A DNA stretch of 64,000 nt from contig NZ_JBFTER010000013.1 in NCBI RefSeq assembly GCF_047229345.1, positions 1 through 64,000 of the forward strand, given 5' to 3'. This document shows positions 8,218-16,904 of this stretch, one piece after another. Under the pieces are notes generated by a model. The model ran no database searches. It was not told where the DNA came from and saw only the letters and a list, made by a program, of their open reading frames with translations. This stretch comes from Cellulomonas_A sp047229345. GTDB taxonomy: Bacteria > Actinomycetota > Actinomycetes > Actinomycetales > Cellulomonadaceae. Every line of letters begins with the position of its first letter. Positions within the stretch are counted from its first letter, which is position 1. Made by a program: the position numbers and the translations under genes.

Positions 8218-8892
8218 TCAGCCGGCCGTGAGGCGCAGGTCGAACTCGACGGCGCCGGTGTCCTCGACGCTCACGAAGCCGAGGTTGGGGGCCTCGACGC
8301 CGTAGTCGGCGAACGTCACGGGCACCGAGCCGACGACCTGGACCGCGTCGCCGGACGCCGCGATCTGCGCGTCGACCGTGACGGGCTGCGTGACGTCGCG
8401 GATCGTGAGCTCGCCGACCAGCTGGGCGCTCGTCGCGCCCTCCTCGAGCTCCACGGGCTCCGTGAGCTCGAACGTCGCCGTCGGGTAGGTCTCGACCTGG
8501 AGCGCGGTGCTGCGGAAGTAGTCGTCGCGCCGCGCCTCGTCGGTCGCGATGCTCGCCATGTCGACCTCGACGGTCGCCTCGGTGAGCGAGCCCTCGGCGA
8601 CGGTCAGCGTCCCCGTCACGTCCTCGGTGCGCCCGGTGACGGTGATGTCGTTGCCGCTGAGCACCTCGTCGACCCGGTACCCCGCGAACGAGCCGTCACC
8701 GATCGTCCACGTGCCGTCGGTCGCCGCGGGCGCCGCCGTGCTCCCGGCCTCGGCCGCTGCCGTCAGCGTGGGTGCCGCGTCGACCGTGCTGTTCTGGCTG
8801 TCCGCGTAGAGCCGCGGACCCACGATCAGACCCGTCACGAGCACCACCACACCGACCCCCGCACCCGTGATCACCTTCGTGCGCTTGTCCAT
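8218..8892 (-). CDS. YceI-family protein, membrane-anchored
   Basis: A 224-residue lipocalin-like YceI domain protein. An N-terminal helix (VITGAGVGVVVLVTGLIVGP, residues 7-26) anchors it to the membrane; the YceI domain (about 60-224) shows GTWTIGDGSFAGYRVDEVL, VEVDMASIATDEARRDDYFRS and the C-terminal LGFVSVEDTGAVEFDLRL. YceI proteins bind isoprenoid-like lipids in a beta-barrel. As first gene of the ECF operon it is the likely physiological output of the sigma factor. Confidence 0.88.
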   Translation of the reverse strand: MDKRTKVITGAGVGVVVLVTGLIVGPRLYADSQNSTVDAAPTLTAAAEAGSTAAPAATDGTWTIGDGSFAGYRVDEVLSGNDITVTGRTEDVTGTLTVAEGSLTEATVEVDMASIATDEARRDDYFRSTALQVETYPTATFELTEPVELEEGATSAQLVGELTIRDVTQPVTVDAQIAASGDAVQVVGSVPVTFADYGVEAPNLGFVSVEDTGAVEFDLRLTAG

Positions 8893-8950
8893 CGTCCTGC
8901 CTCCTGCCGCCGTCCGCCCCCGTCGCGACCCGGTCGAGGCCGCCACCCGG

Positions 8951-8978
8951 TAGACGAGACGCAGGGGCCGATGGTTCA
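8951..8978 (-). promoter_or_regulatory. SigL-type ECF promoter upstream of the YceI-sigma-anti-sigma operon
   Basis: On the minus strand TGAACC (8978-8973) is followed after exactly 16 bases by CGTCTA (8956-8951). This matches the SigL promoter pattern TGAACC-N16-CGT known from M. tuberculosis. It lies 58 bp before the YceI start. Confidence 0.65.
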
Positions 8979-9167
8979 CCACGTCTCTATGAGCGGCCCG
9001 TGGGCCCCCCGCGAAGCCACCGAGGGATGTCGGCCGAGGCCGGCCACGCGCGCGTCCCGAGGTCGGGCGACGCGTGCCGAGTCCGTACGACCTGGTGGCG
9101 CGGCGAGGCGTACGCGAGGATGCCGACGAGCGTGAGCAGCGCGCCCGCCGAGCGGAGAGGCACGAGC

Positions 9168-9509
9168 ATGACGACCGCACCGACTCGGACCCGAGCGCGG
9201 CGGCTGTGGCTCGTCGCGACCGTGGTGGCCGGCGTCACCGCGGCCGCCATCTGGGGGCATGCCGTGCCGCGCGAGACCGTCTGCCCCGCGATCTACCCGG
9301 CGCCCCCCACCTGCACGCACGAGCACCGCGTCGAGACGGGCGTGCTCTGGACCGTCGTCCTCGCGATGACGTACGCCGTGGCGCTCGCCGTCACGCTGAC
9401 GGTCGGCCGGCGCCGGCGGCCCCTCGCGGCAGCGGCGGTCGTCGTGCTCGTGCTCTGCGCGGCCGTCGCCTACACGGCGGTTCTGTCCTCGACCGGGTAC
9501 GTGCTCTGA
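9168..9509 (+). CDS. Small integral membrane protein of unknown function
   Basis: A 113-residue protein with three hydrophobic helices: about 12-29 (LWLVATVVAGVTAAAIWG), 58-77 (VLWTVVLAMTYAVALAVTL) and 85-105 (LAAAAVVVLVLCAAVAYTAV). A loop between helices 1 and 2 carries two cysteines (ETVCPAIYPAPPTCTHEH) that could form an extracytoplasmic disulfide. GGAGAGG lies 7 bases before the ATG. I recognise no family. Confidence 0.65.
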   Translation: MTTAPTRTRARRLWLVATVVAGVTAAAIWGHAVPRETVCPAIYPAPPTCTHEHRVETGVLWTVVLAMTYAVALAVTLTVGRRRRPLAAAAVVVLVLCAAVAYTAVLSSTGYVL

Positions 9510-9621
9510 CCCGGGCGCCGGCCGCACCCCTTGCACCTCACGTGACGTGAGGGCCTAGCGTCACGAGGAGCGGCACCGTCCGGCGCCGCCCTGCACGGCA
9601 CCGCACGCGAAGGAGCGGACG

Positions 9622-10005
9622 ATGACACGGATGGTCCCGTACCTGACGGTGCACGACGGCGCCGCGGCGATCGAGTTCTACGCCGCCGCGTTCGGCGCGA
9701 AGGAGAGCGGAGAGCGGTACGACGAGGAGGACGGCCGGATCGGCTTCGTGGCCCTGGAGGTCGACGGCGAGCCGCTCTACCTGTCCGACGAGAACCACCG
9801 GTACGGCGCGTACGCCCCGCGGACGCTCGGGCACGGCACGTCGTCGGTCGTGCTCCACGTGGCCGACGCGGATGCCTCCTACGCCCGCGCCGTCGCGGCC
9901 GGCGCGACGGTCGACCGGGAGCCGCAGGACCAGGGCGACGAGCGGCGCGGCTGGCTGTTCGACCCGTTCGGTCACCACTGGGCGATCTGCTCGCCGCTCG
10001 GCTGA
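9622..10005 (+). CDS. VOC-family (PhnB-like glyoxalase-fold) protein
   Basis: A 127-residue vicinal-oxygen-chelate fold protein. It starts PYLTVHDGAAAIEFYAAAFGAKE, has the YLSDENHRYG middle strand and ends DPFGHHWAICSPLG, as in PhnB-like proteins. Members bind metals, antibiotics or small substrates; function here is open. A GAAGGAG site precedes the ATG. The next gene, a MerR-VOC fusion, starts 15 bp after its stop, so the pair forms an operon and may share a ligand. Confidence 0.86.
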   Translation: MTRMVPYLTVHDGAAAIEFYAAAFGAKESGERYDEEDGRIGFVALEVDGEPLYLSDENHRYGAYAPRTLGHGTSSVVLHVADADASYARAVAAGATVDREPQDQGDERRGWLFDPFGHHWAICSPLG

Positions 10006-10020
10006 GCGGCAGGTGCGGCG

Positions 10021-10941
10021 GTGGACGACGACGGCGCGTCCTGGCGGGTCAGCGACCTCGCGCACGTGTCCGGGCTGACCGTGCGGACGCTGCACCACTA
10101 CGACGACGTCGGGCTGCTGCGTCCCGAGCGGACGGCCGCCGGGCACCGCGTGTACCGGCGCGCGCACGTCGAGCGGCTGTACCGGATCAGCGTGCTGCGC
10201 CGGTTCGGGGTGTCGCTCGACGACATCGCCGCGGCGCTCGACGACCCGGGCTGGAGCCTCGACGGTGCGCTGCGCGGGCAGCTCGCCGCGCTGGAGGACC
10301 AGGTGCTGCGGATGGAGCGGACCCTGCACCGGCTCACGGACGTGACGTCGGGGATGGGGCCGCGGCGGGGCGAGGACGGCGACGCCGGGCTGCCGCCGGG
10401 CGGGGACGTCGGAGCCGGACGGTTGCCGGGCGAGGACGCGGACGTCGCGCCCAAGCCGCCGGCGGCGCCGCACGGCAGCGACGTGGACGTGTGCCGCCGG
10501 CTGCTCGCCGTCCTCGAGGACACCGCGGTCGTCGCGACCGAGCCGCTGCGCCGGATCGCGGTGCTCGTCTACGCCGACCTCGCGGCGGCGCACCGGCATC
10601 TCGTCGACGTCTTCGGGCTCGTGCCCGGCCCGCTGCACCGGGACGACGACGGCACGGTCGTGCACGCCGAGGTCCGCACCGCCGACGGCATCGTGATGCT
10701 GCACCGCGTCGCCCCCGAGTGGCGGCTCGCGTCACCGGCGACCGTCGGGGCCGCGACCGGGATGCTCGTCGTCACGGTGCAGGACGTCGACGCGCACCAC
10801 GCGGCCGTCGTCGCACGCGGCGGCACGGTCACCTACCCGCCGACGGACCAGCCGTACGGGGTCCGCGAGTACGGCGCGCTCGGCCCGGAGGGCGAGCCGT
10901 GGTCGTTCTGGTCGCCGCTCGCCGAGCCGCCCCCGGCGTGA
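10021..10941 (+). CDS. MerR-family regulator fused to a VOC domain
   Basis: A 306-residue two-domain regulator. Residues 8-75 are a MerR winged helix (SDLAHVSGLTVRTLHHYDDVGLLRPERTAAGHRVY ... LRRFGVSLDDIAAALDD), followed by a coiled-coil-like helix (LAALEDQVLRMERTLHRL). A Gly/Pro-rich linker at about 110-150 leads to a glyoxalase-fold domain (about 180-300: RIAVLVYADLAAAHRHLVDVFG ... GEPWSFWSPL). Here a VOC fold replaces the usual effector-binding domain, so ligand sensing by VOC is likely. It follows a stand-alone VOC gene. The GTG start follows GGCAGGTG. Confidence 0.85.
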   Translation: MDDDGASWRVSDLAHVSGLTVRTLHHYDDVGLLRPERTAAGHRVYRRAHVERLYRISVLRRFGVSLDDIAAALDDPGWSLDGALRGQLAALEDQVLRMERTLHRLTDVTSGMGPRRGEDGDAGLPPGGDVGAGRLPGEDADVAPKPPAAPHGSDVDVCRRLLAVLEDTAVVATEPLRRIAVLVYADLAAAHRHLVDVFGLVPGPLHRDDDGTVVHAEVRTADGIVMLHRVAPEWRLASPATVGAATGMLVVTVQDVDAHHAAVVARGGTVTYPPTDQPYGVREYGALGPEGEPWSFWSPLAEPPPA

Positions 10942-10994
10942 CCGGTCCGGACGCCGCGCGCACGGCAACCGCGTCGCGACCGGGGGCTCGGGGC

Positions 10995-11975
10995 TCACAG
11001 CACGACGACCCCCTTGCCCCCGACCACCCCGGCCTCCATGTCGCGGTGCGCGTCCGCGATCTCGTCGAGCCGGTACGTGCGCCCGAGCGGCACTCGCGCC
11101 CGACCCGCGGCGACGGCGTCGAGGAAGTCCTGCAGCACGTCGGGCGGGAGGTCCGCCGCGCCGCCGGAGTACGCGGTGAGCCGCACGCCGTTCGGCAGCC
11201 AGTCCATCGGGTAGAAGTCGGGGATCGTCCACTCGTCGGAGAGCATCCCGGTGAAGCACGCGGTGCCGCCGGTCCGCACGGCCCGGAGCGTGTCGCGCAG
11301 CGTCGTGACGCCGACGAGCTCGACCGCGCCGTCGACTCCCCCGGGCACGAGCTCCCGCACCTGGTCGGCGAGCGAGCCGTCGTCGACGAGGGCGTGGTGC
11401 GCGCCGGCGTCCGTGAGCAGCCCGAGCCGGTCCGCCGAACGCGAGGTCGACAGCACGGTGAGCCCGCGCAGGCCGCCGAGCACGGTGAGCGCGAGGCCGA
11501 CGGACGACGTCCCGCCGCGCACCAGCACGGTGTCCCCTGCACGCGCCTGCAGCCCCACCGTGAGCGACCCGTGCGCGGTCTGCAGCATCTCCGGAACGGC
11601 GCCGAGCACCTCCCAGGGCAGGTCGCTGCGGAACGGGACGACCTGCGCCGCCGGCACCGCGACGAGCTCCGCGTAGCCGCCGTCGCGCTCGCGGCCCATG
11701 CCGCCCATGAGCGTCACGACCTGCGTCCCGACCGCGACCTCACCGCCGGGCGCTGCCTCGACGACGCCGGTCGCCTCGATGCCGGGGATGCGCGGGAACG
11801 ACCCGGAGTACGCCTGCCCGCGGCGGAAGTGCAGCTCGGAGCGGTTCAGCCCGAACGCCCTGACGCGGATGAGCACCTCTCCGGGCGCGACCTCGGGGAC
11901 GGCCACCTCACGGACCTGCAGCACGTCAGGGCCTCCCGGCGCGTCGACCACGACGGCACGCATGCGGGCGCTCAC
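10995..11975 (-). CDS. Quinone oxidoreductase-like MDR-family NAD(P)H oxidoreductase
   Basis: A 326-residue medium-chain dehydrogenase/reductase of the zinc-independent QOR branch. It has the GroES-like N-terminal part (VRAFGLNRSELHFRRGQAYSG, then FPRIPGIEATGVVE) and the Rossmann segment VLVRGGTSSVGLALTVLG near 150. The structural zinc cysteine cluster is absent, as expected for QOR. The ATG overlaps the stop of the upstream MarR gene by 4 bases, so the regulator and enzyme are one transcript. Confidence 0.87.
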   Translation of the reverse strand: MSARMRAVVVDAPGGPDVLQVREVAVPEVAPGEVLIRVRAFGLNRSELHFRRGQAYSGSFPRIPGIEATGVVEAAPGGEVAVGTQVVTLMGGMGRERDGGYAELVAVPAAQVVPFRSDLPWEVLGAVPEMLQTAHGSLTVGLQARAGDTVLVRGGTSSVGLALTVLGGLRGLTVLSTSRSADRLGLLTDAGAHHALVDDGSLADQVRELVPGGVDGAVELVGVTTLRDTLRAVRTGGTACFTGMLSDEWTIPDFYPMDWLPNGVRLTAYSGGAADLPPDVLQDFLDAVAAGRARVPLGRTYRLDEIADAHRDMEAGVVGGKGVVVL

Positions 11976-12403
11976 GCGGTCGCCGCCGCGGGGGTCAGGC
12001 GTGCGTCGAGCCGCCCGAGGACCTCGGTGGCGGCCGCGAGCGCGTCCGCGGGCTCGCCGGCGAGGTGCTCCCGCATCGCGTCGTCGAGCAGCGCCGTCCC
12101 CGTGGCGAGCGCGTCTCGCCCCCCGGGCGTCAGCGCGACGAGCGACGAGCGGCGGTCGTCGGGGTGCGGACGCCGGGTGGCGAGACCGTCGCGCTCCAGG
12201 CGGTCGACGAGCTTGCTCGCGGCGCCCACGGTGATGCGCAGGTCCGCGCGGACGTCCTGCACGCGCGCACGGCGGTCGTGGTGATCGACGACGCGGAGCG
12301 CCGACAGCGTCGCGAGGGACACGGCACCACCGTCGCGCAGCCGGTCCTCGAGGTGGTTCCAGAGCCCGGTCTCATACCGGATCAGCAGGTCGAAGAAGTC
12401 CAT
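11972..12403 (-). CDS. MarR-family transcriptional regulator
   Basis: A 143-residue MarR protein beginning MDFFDLLIRYETGLWNHLEDRL. The HTH (DVRADLRITVGAASKLVDRLERDGLATRR, about 50-80) is followed by the wing HPDDRRSSLVALTPGGR. First gene of a two-gene operon with the QOR-like oxidoreductase, overlapping by ATGA. The ATG at 12403 is chosen because upstream residues have no family match. A 20-bp imperfect palindrome lies 20 bp upstream. Confidence 0.87.
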   Translation of the reverse strand: MDFFDLLIRYETGLWNHLEDRLRDGGAVSLATLSALRVVDHHDRRARVQDVRADLRITVGAASKLVDRLERDGLATRRPHPDDRRSSLVALTPGGRDALATGTALLDDAMREHLAGEPADALAAATEVLGRLDARLTPAAATA

Positions 12404-12422
12404 GCCGATCAGAACTCGATGC

Positions 12423-12442
12423 ACCGGAACTATATTCCTGGT
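12423..12442. promoter_or_regulatory. Imperfect palindrome, candidate operator of the MarR/QOR operon
   Basis: ACCGGAACTATATTCCTGGT matches its reverse complement at 14 of 20 positions, with the core GGAA-N5-TTCC. It is unusually AT-rich for this DNA and lies just before the MarR start, where the promoter is expected. Confidence 0.5.
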
Positions 12443-12579
12443 GATCTTTCGCGCGTGCCGCCCCTCCCGCGGCCCAGTGCCGTAACCACGTGGCCGGTCG
12501 AATATCTCCCGCGCACCGCGCTCCCGGACCAGACTCGGGGCATGACGCACCCTCGACCCGGCCGCCCGGTCGACCACCC

Positions 12580-13074
12580 GTGACCGCCGACGGCTCGCAC
12601 GCCGCCGTCGTGCGCGAGCTCTGGGCGCTCGGCGCGAGCCTCGGGCGCACGCCGGAGCCGACGCCCGAGGTCGACCCGTGGGAGGAGGCGGACCCCTACC
12701 CCGTGGACGACGTCGTCGCGGTCGTGGCCTTCGGCGGGCGCCCCTCGGTCGTCGTGCGGCTCGACCGCCTCGGCGAGGACGTCGTGACGCTCGAGGACGT
12801 GATCGACGTCGACGTGCCGCGCCGCGACACCGTCGCCGTCGTCGAGTCGGTGCTCACCGGTCAGGCGTGGATCGAGCGCCCTCGCGTGCCGGCGCTCCTG
12901 CGGTGGCTCCCCGTGCTGCTGGGCTCGGCCTTCGCCGGCTCGGTGCGGGTGCCCGGGCGCGGCGAGCGCGTGTACGGGGCGCCGATCCAGTCCGCGATCT
13001 CGAGCGGCTGGGTCGCGGGACTGCCGGTCGTCGAGGAGCACGGTGCGACGCGGCGGCGGGGCGGCCGGCCCTGA
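12580..13074 (+). CDS. Hypothetical protein
   Basis: A 164-residue protein I do not recognise. The reading frame has normal high-GC codon bias. Residues 20-45 are acidic and proline-rich (PEPTPEVDPWEEADPYPVDD), followed by VVAVVAFGGRPSVVVRLDRLGEDVVTLEDVIDVDVPR, which predicts beta strands, and a Leu-rich stretch (LLRWLPVLLGSAFAGSV) too short and polar to be a clear TM helix. GTG at 12580 is the only start close to the coding-like part. It is divergent from the MarR/QOR operon. Confidence 0.5.
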   Translation: MTADGSHAAVVRELWALGASLGRTPEPTPEVDPWEEADPYPVDDVVAVVAFGGRPSVVVRLDRLGEDVVTLEDVIDVDVPRRDTVAVVESVLTGQAWIERPRVPALLRWLPVLLGSAFAGSVRVPGRGERVYGAPIQSAISSGWVAGLPVVEEHGATRRRGGRP

Positions 13075-13159
13075 CCGGCGCCCCGGGCACGCCGACCGAG
13101 CGCCGCGACGGGACGAGACCCGGGCGCCCGCGCGCCCCCGAGCGACCGGTGGTGCCGGC

Positions 13160-14353
13160 TCAGGACACGTGACCCGTGAGCAGCCGGTGCCAGTACACCT
13201 GCGGCTCGACGTACCGGTCGAAGAGGAACGTGCTGCGGCGCGGGCGCACGAGGTCCGGGAACCGGACGGTCGGCTCGGGACGGCGGTCGCGGTCGAACTC
13301 GGCGAGCAGCAGGTGCGAGCGGGACGTGGTGACGGGCCCGATCGAGTACCCGTCGTAGTGCCGCATCTGCTTCCCGGTGCGGCGTGCGGCGATGTTGTGC
13401 GCGACGACGGGCACCTGCTTGCGCAGCGCTCCGCCGGAGGGCAGCGCGTCGACGGTCGCGACGTCGCCGAGGCCCCACACCGTCGGGTAGGCGACGTGCT
13501 GGAGCGTGTGCGGGTCGACCGCGACGAACCCGTCGCTGCCGGGGGCGTCGAGCCCGCTCTCGGCGACCCAGCCGGGCGCGCGGTGCGGCGGCGCGAGGTA
13601 CAGGGCGTCGTAGTGCAGGTCGGACGAGCCGCCCGCGGACCGCACGCGCAGGGTCCGCGACGCCGCGTCGACGGACTCGACGGTCGTCGCGGTGCGCACC
13701 CGGACCCCGAGGTCCTCGGCGGCGGCGCGGAGCTCGCGGTCGGCGCGGTCGAGGTCGACGAGCCGGTCGGCCTCGACGAGCAGCTCGATCTCGACGTCCC
13801 CGAGCACGCCGGTGGTCCGCCAGTGGTCGGCTGCGAGGAAGAGGGGCTTGAGCCCGACGGGCGCGCACGGGACGTGCCGGTCCGAGATCGCGAAGACGGC
13901 CCGGCCCGAGGTCAGCGACGACAGCATCGTCCACGTGTCCGGTGCGTGCTCGGGCAGGTAGCTCGTCGACGCGTACGGGGTCGCGACGGCGGCCTCCGCG
14001 CCCGGGACCGCGTCCCAGTCGACCTGCGAGCCGGGGCAGACGACGAGGTCCGTGCAGGTGATCTCCTCACCGCCCGCGAGCCGCACGAGCGAGCGCTCGG
14101 GCTCGATCGCGACGACGCGGTCCGGGTACCAGCGGACGCCGTCGGGGATCACGTCGGCCTGCGGCCGGCGCAGGTCGTCGAGCGTCGCGAAGCCGCCCGC
14201 GACCCAGGACAGCAGGGGCCGGTACTCGTGGGTCTGCTTCGGGTCGACGACCGCGACGTCGCGGCACCGGTCGCGGCGCAGCTTGGCGGCGAGCGAGATG
14301 CCGGCGTTGCCGCCTCCGACGATCAGGACGTCGTGGTGGCGGTGGGGGCTCAT
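13160..14353 (-). CDS. SQR-like NAD(P)/FAD-dependent oxidoreductase, one catalytic Cys missing
   Basis: A 397-residue membrane-associated flavoprotein of the sulfide:quinone reductase/NDH-2 superfamily. The FAD dinucleotide motif is DVLIVGGGNAGISLAAKL at 8-25; the second FAD motif is YPTVWGLGDVATVDALPSGGALRKQ near 295. One SQR-type cysteine is visible (HVPCAPVGLKPLF). The second, normally in a CPL block before the C-terminal amphipathic region, is replaced (YDGYSIGPVTTSRSHLLLAEFD). It may therefore not do the normal sulfide chemistry. The ATG at 14353 starts directly before the dinucleotide fold. Confidence 0.8.
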   Translation of the reverse strand: MSPHRHHDVLIVGGGNAGISLAAKLRRDRCRDVAVVDPKQTHEYRPLLSWVAGGFATLDDLRRPQADVIPDGVRWYPDRVVAIEPERSLVRLAGGEEITCTDLVVCPGSQVDWDAVPGAEAAVATPYASTSYLPEHAPDTWTMLSSLTSGRAVFAISDRHVPCAPVGLKPLFLAADHWRTTGVLGDVEIELLVEADRLVDLDRADRELRAAAEDLGVRVRTATTVESVDAASRTLRVRSAGGSSDLHYDALYLAPPHRAPGWVAESGLDAPGSDGFVAVDPHTLQHVAYPTVWGLGDVATVDALPSGGALRKQVPVVAHNIAARRTGKQMRHYDGYSIGPVTTSRSHLLLAEFDRDRRPEPTVRFPDLVRPRRSTFLFDRYVEPQVYWHRLLTGHVS

Positions 14354-14456
14354 GACCGAACCACGCTCCGGGGTGTCGAGGACGGGACCCGAGCCACGGT
14401 AGGAGACGCCTCGGTCCGGCGCGCGCTGGGGCCTTCGCCCCACGGTGTCGGGTATG

Positions 14457-14472
14457 TACTTTCCGGTCAGTA
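14457..14472. promoter_or_regulatory. Palindromic site in the SQR-like / GH16 divergent region
   Basis: TACTTTCCGGTCAGTA is a partial palindrome (TACT-CCGG-AGTA, 12 of 16 positions), TetR-operator-like, between the divergent genes starting at 14353 and 14593. No TetR gene is adjacent. Confidence 0.35.
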
Positions 14473-14592
14473 ACCCATAGCCTCGCTCCGCCGGGACGAC
14501 GACGCCCCGGACCTCCCGTGCCGACGACGCACCGCGGACGGCGCGCGGGTGGACGATCCGACCGGTCCCCCCGGACCCGAAGGAGACGCACG

Positions 14593-15894
14593 ATGCAGCT
14601 CGCGCCCCCCGCACCCCGCACCACCAGACGCCGCTGGCTCACCGCCGCGATCGCGACCGTCGCCGCCGGCGCCGCGACCCTCACCGGCACGCTGCCCGCA
14701 GCCGCCGCCAGTCCCGCCCCGGCCCTCGGCCCCGCCCCCGCGGCCGTCGGCGACGTCGTCTGGTCGCAGGAGTTCAACGGCGCGGCCGGCTCGGCGCCCG
14801 ACGGGTCGGTCTGGAGCTACGACACCGGCGCGGGCGGCTGGGGCAACGCCGAGCTGCAGAACTACACGACGTCGCGCGCCAACTCGGCGCTCGACGGCGC
14901 GGGCAACCTGGTCATCACCGCGCGGCGCGAGGGCGACGGCTCCTACACGTCGGCCCGCCTGCAGAGCAACGACAAGTTCGAGGTCAGGTACGGCCGGGTC
15001 GAGGCGCGCATCCAGGTCGCGCGCGGCCAGGGCATCTGGCCGGCGTTCTGGATGCTCGGCGCGGACTTCCCCGCGACGTCGTGGCCCAGCTCCGGCGAGA
15101 TCGACATCATGGAGATCGTCGGCAAGGAGCCGCACCGGGCGCACGGCACGGTGCACGGCCCCGGCTACTCGGGCGGCGCCGGGATCACCGGCACGTACCA
15201 GCACCCGCAGGGCTGGGCGTTCGCCGACGACTTCCACACCTTCGCGGTCGACTGGGCCCCCGGCACCATCACCTGGTACGTCGACGGCCAGCGCTACCAC
15301 CAGGTCACGCGCGCGAGCGTCGGCGCCAACCAGTGGGTGTTCGACAAGGCGTACTTCCTCATCCTCAACCTCGCGGTCGGCGGCCAGTGGCCCGGCTACC
15401 CCGACGCGACGACGCAGTTCCCGCAGCAGATGAAGGTCGACTACGTCCGCGTCTACGACAACGGGGCGAACGGCGGCGGCGGGGGCGGCGGCGGCGGCGC
15501 GCTGCCGACCGGGACCGGCACGATCCGCGTCGCCAGCTCGCTGTGCCTCGACGTGCCGTGGGCCCAGACCCACAACGGCAACCCGGCGCAGGTCGTGAAC
15601 TGCAACGGCAACGCCGCGCAGCAGTGGACGCGCGGCACCGACGGCACGATCCGCGCCCTCGGCAAGTGCCTCGACGTGTCGGGCGGCGACACCGCCAACG
15701 GCACGGCAGTCCAGCTCTGGGACTGCAACAACACGAACGCGCAGAAGTGGACGTACGACTCGGCGGCGCGCACGCTGCGCAACCCGCAGTCGGGCCGGTG
15801 CCTCGACGCCAAGGGCGGCAACCCGGTGTTCGAGGGCCAGAAGGTCAACATCTGGGACTGCCACGGCGCGGCGAACCAGCAGTGGACGTTCTGA
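14593..15894 (+). CDS. Secreted GH16 beta-1,3-glucanase with ricin-type CBM13
   Basis: A 433-residue exported endo-beta-1,3-glucanase (laminarinase) that would attack fungal or algal glucan. The signal peptide has RTTRRR and a cut near residue 39 (AAAAS). The GH16 domain (about 50-295) contains the catalytic signature GEIDIMEIVG: nucleophile Glu169, Asp171, acid/base Glu174. A glycine-rich linker (about 297-307) joins a ricin lectin domain with three Q-x-W repeats (AQQW, AQKW, NQQW). AGGAG lies 8 bases before the ATG. This architecture is well known in Cellulosimicrobium and related genera. Confidence 0.94.
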   Translation: MQLAPPAPRTTRRRWLTAAIATVAAGAATLTGTLPAAAASPAPALGPAPAAVGDVVWSQEFNGAAGSAPDGSVWSYDTGAGGWGNAELQNYTTSRANSALDGAGNLVITARREGDGSYTSARLQSNDKFEVRYGRVEARIQVARGQGIWPAFWMLGADFPATSWPSSGEIDIMEIVGKEPHRAHGTVHGPGYSGGAGITGTYQHPQGWAFADDFHTFAVDWAPGTITWYVDGQRYHQVTRASVGANQWVFDKAYFLILNLAVGGQWPGYPDATTQFPQQMKVDYVRVYDNGANGGGGGGGGGALPTGTGTIRVASSLCLDVPWAQTHNGNPAQVVNCNGNAAQQWTRGTDGTIRALGKCLDVSGGDTANGTAVQLWDCNNTNAQKWTYDSAARTLRNPQSGRCLDAKGGNPVFEGQKVNIWDCHGAANQQWTF

Positions 15895-15947
15895 CCGACC
15901 CCACCGCACCCACCGGCGCGTCGCGCACCTGACGCCCGGGACGACTC

Positions 15948-15992
15948 CTGACCGGACGGCCCTCCTCCCCCCCGTGGGGGCCGTCCGGTCAG
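15948..15992 (+). terminator. Strong hairpin terminator of the GH16 gene
   Basis: A perfect 14-bp stem (CTGACCGGACGGCC / GGCCGTCCGGTCAG) encloses a C-rich loop, 53 bp after the glucanase stop. Confidence 0.75.
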
Positions 15993-16143
15993 GGCTGTCG
16001 TGCGGGGCCTCCTGCGTGCGGCCACAGCGGTGGACCGGGCGGCCGCCGAGGCACGTCGGCGCTGGCAGGATGGCCGCCGACAGCGGCTGCGCGACGCCCG
16101 CCCCGGCGGCGGCGCCCGGTCGGGGCGCGACGAGAGGACCCGC

Positions 16144-16887
16144 ATGACCCAGGCGGCACGCACGACGTCCCCGACCACCCCGTCCCGCGTGCGGAGCGTC
16201 CTGCTGGCGCTGACCCTCGCCACCACCGTGGCGGCGTGCGCGCCCGGGGACCCGACCGGCGGCGCCGCACCTGCGGACAGCCCGAGCCGCTCCGCGGAGC
16301 CCGTCGCGTCGCCCACGCCGGAGACCACCACCGCACCCCCGGCGACGCCCACGGACGTCCCCGCCGACGTCCTGCTCCCCGCCGAGGTCTTCGAGGCGTC
16401 GAGCGAGGTGCTCGCGGAGACGACGGCCGTCGAGCCGTGGCGCATCCCGGACTCGTGCGGCGACGTCGGGGCGCCCGCAGGGGCGACCGCCATGCGCACG
16501 CACGCGCACGGCGACGGGATGGAGGAGACCGTGGTCGGGGTCCAGCAGGTCGCGGCGTTCGCGACGGCGGACGACGCGGTCGCGGCAGCCACCGCGCTCG
16601 TCGAGGCGCTCGGCGCGTGCGTCGACACGAGCGGCTCGGGCGGCGGGTACGCGGTCGAGCCCGTGGCCGTCGGGGCGCAGGGTCACGGGCTGGCGACCTG
16701 GTACTACCAGCCGGGCGACGACAGCGGGCTCGGGACCTACCTCGCCGTGACGCGCCGCGGCAGTGTCGTGACGCTCGTCTCGGGCGAGGGCGGCGAGCGC
16801 ACCGTCGGGACCGCCCGCACCGAGACGGTCGCACAGACGCAGCAGGCGTGGGAGCTGCTGTGCGGGTACGAGGTCGCGGGCTGCTGA
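16144..16887 (+). CDS. Putative lipoprotein of unknown function
   Basis: A 247-residue exported protein. Residues 1-31 form a lipoprotein signal (LLALTLATTVAAC, lipobox ending at Cys31), followed by a Thr/Pro/Ala-rich low-complexity spacer to about residue 75. The folded part (about 80-247) has the pattern of actinobacterial sensor-like lipoproteins (PDSCGDVG, VAAFATADDAVAAATALVEALGACVD, LATWYYQPGDDSG, ETVAQTQQAWELLCGYEVAGC) with several cysteines that could pair. I cannot name a function. Confidence 0.7.
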   Translation: MTQAARTTSPTTPSRVRSVLLALTLATTVAACAPGDPTGGAAPADSPSRSAEPVASPTPETTTAPPATPTDVPADVLLPAEVFEASSEVLAETTAVEPWRIPDSCGDVGAPAGATAMRTHAHGDGMEETVVGVQQVAAFATADDAVAAATALVEALGACVDTSGSGGGYAVEPVAVGAQGHGLATWYYQPGDDSGLGTYLAVTRRGSVVTLVSGEGGERTVGTARTETVAQTQQAWELLCGYEVAGC

Positions 16888-16904
16888 GCCGGCCAGAGCT
16901 GCGC

